Assembly (NCBI RefSeq): GCF_020379485.1
Contig: NC_063452.1
Coordinates: 60,409,338-60,473,337, forward strand
Direction of reading: 5' to 3'
Length of the DNA stretch: 64,000 nucleotides
DNA from: Brassica napus
Lineage: Eukaryota; Streptophyta; Magnoliopsida; Brassicales; Brassicaceae
Part shown: piece by piece, positions 55,566 through 64,000 of the stretch
Layout of the letters: the number at the start of each line of letters is the position of its first letter
Position numbering within the stretch: position 1 is the first letter of the stretch
Notes under the pieces: generated by a model
Database searches by the model: none
What the model was told of the DNA's origin: nothing
What the model saw: the letters and a program-made list of their open reading frames with translations, nothing else
Program-made: the position numbers and the translations under genes

Positions 55566-56860
55566 GAGAAAAAGGGAGACATTGAGTAAAGTAAAGATAT
55601 TATATCAGAAAACTAGAGAGAGGTGAGAGATTTTTTCTCTCCTTTCTCTCTCTCCGACTTTACCTTTTTTCGTTGAAACCCTAATTTTCTTAGCTCCGGT
55701 GGCCGGTGGTGCCCTTCACCGTCGGTCGCCACCCCTCATGTTCTTTGCTCTGCCTCTTACCCTGTTTCGCGGATATCTTTTCCTCGTCTCTTTGCTCGAT
55801 TCCTCTAGATTATCGTCGGATTACGACCGGATCCGGCGGTTCTAAACGGTCGTCGGGTGTGTTCTCGACTTCCCCGGAGTGTTGGCGAGTCTGTGGTTAG
55901 TTGTCCGTGTTCAGGAAGCTCTGAATATGTTGTAGATCTGGGATTCAGTGGTGGTTGGATCTGGGTCAGGTTCAACCCTGAGCTCTCGCCGGATTTGAAG
56001 CGCGTCGCTGCCGTTAAGTCTCTGGCCTCATGCTGCTCTGCCTTTCCCATCTCTCCCCCATTTCGGTTGCTCCGCTAGGACTTCCCCTTCTCGAATCTTG
56101 GATTTGAGATGTAATGGCGCTGTGAGGCTTTCGCCGGGGACTCTTGTTTGGTCTGATTCTTGTAGGTGCTAGCATGACGACTTGTCTTGTCGTCTGGTGT
56201 TTGGAGCTCTGTCTCCTCTGTTCCTCACGGTTCCAGAAGGAGACTAACTGATGTTGTGCCTTGCCTCCTCATCGTTTTGTTGCCATTATCCTTCCGAGTC
56301 AACTGTTTTGTGAAGGGGCCGGAGTCGAGAGAATTAAACATCTGCTTGCTTCTGACAGCTCTGCTCCATCGTCTACCTGCTTGGCTCTTTTCGTTTGTTG
56401 TAGGGTCTACATGGCCTTGTCGTGTTTGTCTCATGAGCTACTTCGGCGTCTGGAGTGGATTCCAACGGATTGGGGCCGGACCAGGACCTTGCCATCCCCG
56501 CTTCGCCTTCCGTCCTTTTGGTTTCGCCTTCGGGATAATCTTCGGCCCCTAGGATTATTCTCCGGTTGATTTGCTCCCTGATTAATGTCCTTGTTACAGG
56601 TTCCTGCAGCAAGGTAAGCATTCATCTACTGGTAATCGAATAGCAGCTTAGGAATTAGTTAGTGAAGCTCTAATCACTCTCTCGGGTGTTGACTAGACTT
56701 TATTGTCATTGAAAGTTTTTTTATCTTTTTTGGGGGGCTTTCCTTGACCCATGCTTTGTTAGCAATCTTAGATGCAGTAGAATTTAATCCTTCAAGGACT
56801 GTTGAATCTCTTGGACCATTATTTCTATAATGAATTCACATACTTATCAAAAAAAAAAAA
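55566..56860 (+). mobile_element. Poly(A) retroposon (non-autonomous LINE derivative)
   Basis: About 1.3 kb ending in A12 (56849-56860) and flanked by the 14-bp direct repeat GTGAAAGATAAACT at 55552-55565 and 56861-56874. It starts with pyrimidine-rich sequence and CCCTAATTTTC. Open stretches on both strands (for example 56187-56552) contain no domain I recognise. The target itself lies in a 70-bp segment repeated on both sides (AACTTGCATG ... GGATAGAGAAAGTGAAAGA). Confidence 0.75.
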
Positions 56861-56874
56861 GTGAAAGATAAACT

Positions 56875-57477
56875 TGCATGTTTTTTTACCAGATCAAGAA
56901 CTCAACAAAAAATGGATAGAGAAAGTGAAAGAGAGAGAGAGAGAATAGATGAACAGAGTGTAAAATAAATAGATAAAATCAGATAAGTAATAAAAGGGAG
57001 ATATCCTCCTCAACCAAGCTGTCCACGTAGGCAATTTTAATCAACCAATTAGACAGGGTGTTTTTGCCATGTCAAATATGTGTTGATTTCTTGGGCTTCG
57101 ACTTACCGTAATTTTTAAAACAATCGAACCCAGCCCATTAGACCATAGACAGACCCAGCCAGCGACCAAACCATTTCGACCTCTCCCTTACGCGTCTCTC
57201 AAATCCTATTAACCTAAATCGAATCTTCGTCCCTTTGTCGATTCTTCATCTCCTTTGTCGATTCCTAATTTTTGCTCTTCCTCTTCTTTGATCCGTTTCA
57301 TGATCTGACCCTAAACAATCAATACAACTCCACTTCGTTCTCTCTTTACTCTCATTTATGGATTCGTTTTGCTTTTCTCCTTCAGATTTTGTTTATATAA
57401 CTCTTAATCCGCATTTTCTCCTTCTTTTGTTTATACAACTCTTGATACGAGTCTTATTCCGATTAAGCTTTGTTGCA
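56875..57477 (+). promoter_or_regulatory. Upstream region and 5' leader of the RPA1-like gene
   Basis: GA-rich repeat at 56930-56944, then AT-rich DNA. From about 57160 the sequence is CT-rich, as in a 5' UTR. No clear TATA box. An in-frame ATG at 57358 would add a hydrophobic 40-residue leader, judged unlikely to be used. Confidence 0.45.
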
Positions 57478-60400
57478 ATGAGTTCCAACGGAAGTTCCAT
57501 CTCCGAGAAACCAAAAGGCGTTGAGTCTGACTCCTCTCCCGGACCGATCAAACCCATCGGAACACCCCATGTCTCATCCAACCACTCAATAGGCGATCTC
57601 CACTCGAAGCGAGACAAAGGCGAAGCGTCGGTCACTTCCGGTCTGACCAAACTCAGCGGCAAAACTACTGTCTCTTCCGGCGTCTTGATCGGCGTACCTA
57701 TGTCGAAGAACCCCAATGGTAAGAACCCTTATCGTTTCATTATGAGATTATAGTGTCCGTCTGATTACCAGTATAAAAAATAGAGAATCTGAAGCTATGA
57801 GGTTTAAAACAATGAGATGAGCAAAATAATTGTTTTTAGTAGATAATTTTTATACTAGAGTAAATAGAAACGCATGTGAAATTGTGGATTTTTAGTTCCC
57901 TTTTTTAATGATGGTAACGTTCGTATTCCTATGCAGGTGCGATCATTCACAGCACGAAGGCTGGTGTCTCCTCAGGTGTTAGAGGCAAATCTGCTGTCTC
58001 TTCCCGCGTCAGGGGAAAAGCTATTGTCTCGGCCGAAGTGGTGGCTTTCAAAGATGTGAAATACGGACCTCATGACGGCGAGTTGAGGTTCCGGTTGATC
58101 CATTTTTGGGAAGCTCGAAATATTGTGTCAAAGGTGCTTATCGGTCTCGAGATGCTTCTCATCGACCAAGAGGTATAACCCAAAATCTTGCTTACAGTTT
58201 AGTTTAGAAATTGAAACTTATCGTTCTAGACTTTACTTTGGCAGAGACTTTATGATTAGAAAATAATTTATGATTTTGGTTTCTTGGTCTCACTTTGGCA
58301 GTTTAGTTTTGCTAATAAAAAAAGAGAACATATTCCATTAAAACTTTGACTGATGAACATTTTAGATAATTTATAGCAAGTGTTTGCTTTTATTGATAGT
58401 ACAGTAACTATAATTTTTTTGTTGATGCGTTTCTATGATTTCCTGTCTAGCATTTCTGATTTAATTTCTTTACTGATGATAACAGGAGACTGTCATCCAG
58501 GGTTTCATCCCAGCTGGGAGGATAGACACTTATTTGCCACACATGAGAGCTGGTGGCCTTTACAGACTCAACAGTTTTTTCGGTTCTCACAACAAGAATT
58601 TGTATCGTGTTGCGGAACCAAGTTTCACCATCACATTCTCATCGACTTCTGACCTCTCTAATCTAACGGACAGTCCGGTTTGTTTCCTTGAGGACCGGTT
58701 CCGGATCCATGGATATGAGGAGTTCGATGCTGCCTGCGACTTGAGAGGGGATCTTTATGGTAAGCTCCCCGTGTTATATAATGTGTTTAAATCGATCAAG
58801 TATGTTCAGCATTCTTTGTCTAGGATAATGTTTTGATCTACACTTACAATTTTAGGCTACATTTTTGGGTTTATGATATATAAAGCATTGAGTTTGTTTA
58901 TTTTATCTTGCAGATTATGTTGGCCACATCAAGCTTGTGAATGGACAGGTTCTAAGTGATAGTCTCATGCTAGATGATGCCGAGATGGCTTCATCACGCC
59001 GCGTCTTGCTCCATGTTCAAACACATGAGTAAGCTAATCTATTTTTTTTCATATTCATATGTTGTCTCTCTTAACACATGTGTTTTGTATGTTATAGTGG
59101 TCCGGTGATGAAGTTGTACCTATGGGACAAGGCTGCCTCAGATTTTAGTGAGAAATTTAAAGCATCTGGAGGAACCGCACGTGTTGTTTTGGTCACTACT
59201 TTAAACCCGAAACGATTTGGAGGTCCGTATTATCAACCTTTTTAATTTTTAAGCAGGACACAGGATGGTCAAGGAGTCTTATCTGGTTAGGTTAGTTTTG
59301 GTAGTAGAGCTGCTTTTGGACATATACATATACATATGAGTAACCTATAGGTTCCGAGATAGCAAATATTAGACATATATATATTTCTACATCTCATTTA
59401 CATTATAACTTTGCATATGTATTATAACAATGGATCTGTTATAGGTGCCCTCGCTCTCTCCTCTATGACGCCATCACGTGTTTTCTTGGACAAAGATGTT
59501 CAAACAACCGAAGAGTATCTCACTTGGTAAGCATTCTATATTTAAATTTTGGCCGTTGTATTCCACATTGTATTTGATGTTTGGGTGTTGGCTTCAGGAT
59601 GAACGCGAACTTATCTGTTGCCAACAGAGTTAACGCAGACGTTGTCACTAAGACTGAGACAATGACCATAGGCGAGCTCTTATTCTATATTCAGCAGGAA
59701 GATGCCAAGGTTATACAATATCAATGATTAACGCCTTCAATATGATAGTCTTAATCTCTTAATTAATTGTTTCGCATCTTGCAGGTTGCTTGGTTTGAGT
59801 GCATAGCAACCATTGCTGATGTTGTGCACGGTTCATCCTGGTATTACATAGGCTGTGGTGTGTGCCACACTAAGGCAACCAAAGGGCCTACCACCCTTAT
59901 GTGTAAAAAATGTGGGAAACCCGACATTGTTGGTGTTCCACAGTAAGTGACTCAGCTGTACTTATTCTTATACTTTAATGCACTCATTATAACTCTGCAC
60001 ATGACACAGGTACCTGGCCAAGATCTATGTGTATGATAATGAGGATCAGGCGTCTTTTGTGCTCCTCGGTGATGCTGGACATGAGTTATCCGGAAGAAAA
60101 GCTTCAGAGTTGGTTGCAAGTTATTTCGAGGTAATTACAACCCTGTGTGCTTATGTTATTTGAATCTATATTCTCCAAGATAGCTAGATATATATAGTGA
60201 CAGTTGTTTAATGTATATTAGGCTAATGAGAATGTAGAAGATGACCACTTGGTTCCGGTACCTCAGGCTCTTATCGATACCATTGGACAGACTCGAAAAT
60301 TCATTGTGAAAGTATCATATCACAATTTGACAGGCAAGACCCAAGCTTTGACTGTGACAAAGGTTCTCACCCCAGAAGATCAAGAAGCTGAAGCCCAAGG

Positions 60401-60512
60401 AACTCTGCAGAATGGAATTGCTGATGGTGATCCTTCCACATGCGTTGGGATAGTGAAGAGGGCTGCTGATAAGGTCGAGGCAGAAGACCCCAAGCGAGCC
60501 AGATGTGGCTAG
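57478..60512 (+). CDS. RPA1-like ssDNA-binding protein (10 exons, 584 aa)
   Basis: Exons: 57478-57718, 57937-58172, 58486-58759, 58914-59028, 59098-59222, 59445-59526, 59598-59709, 59785-59942, 60010-60130, 60222-60512, all GT-AG, 1755 nt with no internal stop. Replication protein A large subunits bind single-stranded DNA through OB folds. The first ~110 residues are Ser/Gly-rich with repeats of the type VSSGVRGK, replacing the usual RPA70N domain. Then come OB-fold DBD-A-like (ELRFRLIHFWEARN, QGFIPAGRIDTYL), DBD-B-like (YDYVGHIKLVNGQ, YLWDKAASDF) and DBD-C-like sequence with a zinc ribbon, C-x2-C ... C-x2-C (CGVCHTK ... CKKCGK). The C terminus is KRAADKVEAEDPKRARCG, a likely nuclear signal. 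It lies inside the copy B insertion, between two Helitron 3' ends. Helitrons often carry RPA1-like genes, but a captured host paralogue is equally possible. Confidence 0.88.
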
Positions 60513-61647
60513 GATGTGTTGAATCGTGGTTTTATGATTACTAAGACTCTATGCTTTGTTTTTTTTTAATCTCAGACTTTGTGTTTGCAACATTGAACTA
60601 TCTTTCTTATTGTCTCTGCATAATGTTTTTTACCTTAAGTTTGATGTTTGAGTATCTTAGTTTTGTTGGATTTGAAGCTTTTACGAATTTGGTTGTTTTA
60701 AGTCTTGCAGTTTACATTTACAAATGCATTCACGAATAGATTTTTTAAGAAAAAATTGTGTTCTAATCATTAAAGGTTTTGGTTTTGAGCAACCATGTAG
60801 CATCATGCGAATTTAACATGGCTTAGGCTGTTGGTCTAGGAGGTTCAACTGATTCCATTATTAGGTTCATATTTTTTTTACAGCAAGATACTTAAGGATC
60901 TCAAGAAAGAGTTTGGTTGCAATGGTACACTGGTTGCAAACACAATAATTGCATATAAATAAATATATTATCAATTCAAATATCACTAGAATAAATTATT
61001 TACATATGTTCAGAATATTTAATATTAAATCAAACATACAGGGTTTTTTATCAAAGAACAATTATTTTATCACATAAAATACAATTTAAAAATACTCATG
61101 CATTTGAAATATTTAGTAAAAAAATGAATATCAATTTTTTACATATCACAAAAATATTTATTATAATAAAATTATACTTTTATTGTGTAAGAATATTAAA
61201 AACACTTATGTATATATAAAATTATATACAATATATATAAGGAGATATATCTCTTTTGTTTTAAAAAATTATGATGTAAACTATTATTTTGGATAACACA
61301 ATATAAATTATTTTTATATAATGATGATTACCAAATAACAATTCATTATAATTTACGATAATATAATAACAAACCTAATTATTTATTTAAGATATGAATA
61401 TTTTATAACAAAAAATAAATTATTTTAAGACAATGATAATTCTCAAATCAATAAAATTTCTTTTTAATTAATTGTTAATTATATACTAACAGATCTATTT
61501 ATTTATTAAGGATAATAAATCTTTAAGCTGATTTAAATTTAAGTATGAGAGTTCAGAGGCAAAAAATCACTTTACAAATTATAATATAAATTATTAAAAT
61601 AAATATAAATTAATTAATTAAATAAAAACTTAATTATACCAAACAAT
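60513..61647. other. AT-rich 3' flank of the RPA1-like gene, Helitron interior
   Basis: 3' UTR to about 60740. From 60900 it is extremely AT-rich, with many ATTATTTTAT-like motifs and no ORF, as is usual before Helitron 3' ends in Brassicaceae. Confidence 0.5.
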
Positions 61648-61675
61648 CCGCGCGTAGCGCGGATAAAAGATCTAG
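61648..61675 (+). mobile_element. Helitron 3' terminus, facing right
   Basis: A perfect hairpin CCGCGC-GTA-GCGCGG (61648-61662), then ATAAAAGAT and CTAG (61672-61675) followed by T. The body extends leftwards and is in the same orientation as the RPA1-like gene. The matching TC 5' end was not identified. Confidence 0.8.
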
Positions 61676-62388
61676 TGTTTATAAAAGAAAAACAGTTTTA
61701 ACTTTTAAAACATGATTGAACTTAGTGGTGAAAGGGTGAGCAATTTTAGGAAACGTTACTTGAGTTTATGGAAAATTAAAATGGAAAACAGTTTTTTTTT
61801 CAAAATTATATTTTTGCAAGTTTATGCCAATTGTCAAATTTTTATGATATTCACTAAATGCTTGAGTTGAAATTTGTTTTAAGATTCAAGAATTTAGTTA
61901 TATGTTATGTGTTACTTATTAGTATGCGGTGGTATAGTTGTTTTTCGATTATTCTTGCTTTGGTATTGTATCAAATTAACTAATTGTCCAACTCATAATT
62001 ATAGATGTACAAATGTGGATTTGTGATAAAGTTTGATGACAATACTGTTTTTTTTAATTCTTATTCATAGTGGAGTGTGCATGTGTCAGAAAGAGGCCAA
62101 TATCAACTTTTATGTTTTTGCGTATGAATTATAAATATATATATTATTTTGTATAATGCATACTTGCTCTACAACATTTGCTTGATAGATAGATGTAGTA
62201 TATAAGGGATTGGCTGAAGTTCATGAATTATATAATTTGTACTTAAGGCCCATATATATACTACGACAGGCCATATATGATGGGCTTAAAACTCTCGGTA
62301 TCGTTCGGAGGCTTTGATCTCGTGTTGGGAGTGTCCAAACTCAACTGTATAATCGTCCGTCGTTAAAACGTGAAGAAGTAAAAAAAAA
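61676..62388. other. Flank and promoter of methyltransferase copy B
   Basis: 61676-62190 has no counterpart in copy A. From about 62215 (TTCATGAATTATATAATTTG) it matches 8851 onward in A, giving a short shared promoter and leader of about 175 bp. No gene. Confidence 0.5.
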
Positions 62389-63497
62389 ATGGCGATCTCT
62401 TTCATGGTTACTTGTCACCTGAAGCAGCCTTACGCATCTGCTTCTCCTACTCCTCATGATAAAGGTTTATACATTTCTCAAATTTGTTGATTTCGAACGT
62501 ATTGGTTGAAGATTGTGTGACGGTTTCATCAGGAAGAGCATGTAGATACACGGGCCAAGCAGTGGTACGCTTCCATCGACTTGATTAGGGTTTTGGACGT
62601 TTAGGTTTTGATAAGTTTTTGGTTTCAATAGAGAGCTCTGCCGATACGTGTGATAACAGTGGGGAAAAAGAGATCGGAAGGTGTTCGACTCTTGGTCGAT
62701 GAGTACAAGACCAAGCTTAAACCGTATTGCTCCTTTGAGGATTCTTTGGTTCGCTCCAATCCTCGAAATGCTCAGTACGTTGATTCGATTTTTGGAGATA
62801 AAGCTCAGTAACTTAGATGGCTTTGGTTTGAAGTCAATAGTGTTTTTACTCGTAGGGATGTTAGAGCTCAGGTTGAGGATGAAGAAGTGGCTGTGATGAA
62901 GCTTATTGGGCCTGATGTTTGGGTATTATTGAAATCTCTTTAGAATCAATCTGTAATTAGTCATTCTTGATGGTCTGATTGTGAGATTTTAGGTTGTGGT
63001 GCTTGACGAGAGAGGCCGTGACGTTGATTCAGAACAGATGGCTGAGTTACTTGGGGATGCAGGCAATAGTGTAAGCTTTGGCCTTTCCCTTTGTTCTTAG
63101 TCTTCTTGGAAAGTTATCAAACTGATTGAAGTTAATCTGATTCATCTTGAGGAAACCTTTCTTTACAAATGGAAAGGCTTAAGAGGACTTGTTAAGCAGG
63201 AGAGAATGTTTGACTCTGTGGCGATCTCTGTTTTCAGGGAGCTTCGAGGATATCGTTTTGTATAGGTGGAGCTTATGGACATGGAAGTGAAGTGAGGAAG
63301 CGAGCTAATGTGACCATTAGACTCTCCTCCATGGTCCTGAATCATCAGATAGCTCTTGTTGTACTTATGGAACAGCTTTACAGGTGATAACATTGTTACT
63401 TCTGTCTCTGCATTCCAATTATACTATGAGATGATGTAATTGGTTTCCTGTTTTCAGGGCATGGACTATTCTCAAGGGCCAAAATTACCATCATTGA
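62389..63497 (+). CDS. RlmH-type SPOUT rRNA methyltransferase, copy B (7 exons, 193 aa)
   Basis: Exons: 62389-62464, 62533-62564, 62632-62774, 62856-62922, 62993-63070, 63238-63383, 63458-63497, totalling 582 nt with no stop. Same family marks as copy A (ALPIRVITVGKK, VVLDERGRDVDS, IGGAYGHG, QNYHH). It keeps the upstream start, MAISFMVTCHLKQPY, giving a longer N terminus that could be an organelle-targeting peptide. It differs from copy A at LIGPDVW (A has LIGSDDW), a change just before the conserved VVLDERG. The last three exons are the same as in copy A apart from one synonymous change. It is the better candidate for the functional copy by its start, and copy A by the SDDW segment. Confidence 0.9.
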
Positions 63498-64000
63498 GGG
63501 TGTACATGAATCTACTTTTTGGGTTCTTTTATTTTCGAGTTCTCCTGTCTAGAGAAACTACATTGCTAAATATAGCTTCTCCGCCGATAGTTGTATCAGA
63601 GATTGTTTATTGAACGTCAAATTTTACTTGCTTCTGATCCAGTTCATATTATGGTCATCGTTGAGTGGGACGTCTGTTCTTGTTTGTTGCATCACTATTT
63701 TTTGGTTATATAAGGACTGAATGAATGAAGAAGCAACAGTGGCTATTCAACAAATGATCATTCTCCATAGATCTCCATCTAAAGGAAGGAGGAGAGAGGA
63801 GACCTTCCCGTGATTAAGATCATCTTCCCTGCCTCTTGCAGATTTAATGCCAAGGAAGAACGAAAAAATGAAGAAACTGATTCCACTATTAAGGTAACTA
63901 TTTGTGATTTATGATCATTATTCATTCTCCTTATTGTACATGTGTATATATAAAAAAAGCAATCGTCTAAAGCAACTCTATTGGCCACAATACAGATGAC
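63498..64000. other. 3' flank of methyltransferase copy B
   Basis: Identical by eye to 10137-10639. The position matching the P450 stop codon (10641-10643) is just past the window end, so a second CYP81K copy is likely but unseen. Confidence 0.6.

Larger units (their letters stand above)
51126..64000 (+). repeat. Copy B of the large direct duplication
   Basis: Counterpart of 1951-10639, lacking copy A's TRIM, LINE, telomere-repeat insertion and MITE. It has its own insertion of about 7.3 kb (54864-62190), placed after GAAAGTTTATT, which corresponds to about 8820-8835 in A. The offset is 49.2 kb at the left end and 53,361 bp at the right. Confidence 0.9.

Noticed and set aside
56187..56621. 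Several overlapping open stretches of 80-120 codons
   Set aside because: They lie inside the poly(A) retroposon in competing frames with no recognisable domain.
57358..57477. N-terminal extension of the RPA1-like protein
   Set aside because: It would put a hydrophobic leader on a nuclear protein, and the sequence is CT-rich like a 5' UTR; the ATG at 57478 gives a normal start.

Overview
This is plant nuclear DNA, most probably from Brassica or a close Brassicaceae relative. The genes have GT-AG introns, the intergenic DNA is AT-rich, and plant Copia, Ty3/Gypsy, Helitron, LINE, TRIM and MITE elements are dense. The recognisable host genes look like a set that lies together on Arabidopsis chromosome 5: a LecRK-IX.1-like lectin receptor kinase, CYP81K, an RlmH-type SPOUT methyltransferase, an FPF1-like gene and a JUL1-like RING protein (At5g10530 to At5g10650, gene numbers from memory).

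Layout. 1-1950 is one side of a Helitron that carries a broken KDSB (CMP-KDO synthetase) fragment. 1976-2761 is a TRIM element. 1951-10639 is copy A of a large direct duplication: FPF1-like gene (-), a LINE insertion, an insertion with telomere-like repeats, a Harbinger-like MITE and the SPOUT methyltransferase gene (+). 10641-12137 is an intact intronless CYP81K-type P450 (-). 13177-18846 is a decayed LecRK split by an intact Copia element (13577-18438) whose LTRs look identical. 19470-28730 is a patchwork of gene relics (a chimeric SMG7 fragment, a BCS1-type AAA-ATPase, a PIF/Harbinger transposase) around one intact orphan membrane-protein gene (25706-26557). 28929-40421 is a complete but mutated Tat-lineage Ty3/Gypsy element with a 5-bp target duplication and a long antisense coding block. 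An assembly gap lies at 40972-41071. 41072-47215 is a degenerate chromovirus-like Ty3/Gypsy element on the minus strand. 48486-50410 is an intact RING-H2 E3 ligase gene. 51126-64000 is copy B of the duplication: FPF1-like (-), then a 7.3-kb insertion with Helitron ends, a Stowaway MITE, a poly(A) retroposon and an intact RPA1-like gene (57478-60512), then a second SPOUT gene up to the window end.

How the parts fit. Active host functions are probably limited to two FPF1-like genes, two SPOUT rRNA methyltransferases, one P450, one RING ligase, one RPA1-like ssDNA-binding protein and the orphan membrane protein. Copies A and B differ by clean insertions, which lets several transposition events be ordered. 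The 3' part of the methyltransferase gene and everything beyond it are almost identical between copies, whereas the upstream parts are clearly diverged. That suggests gene conversion or an assembly artefact, and the only gap in the window lies between the two copies. Exon coordinates were read by eye. For all three multi-exon genes the exon lengths sum to a whole number of codons with no internal stop.
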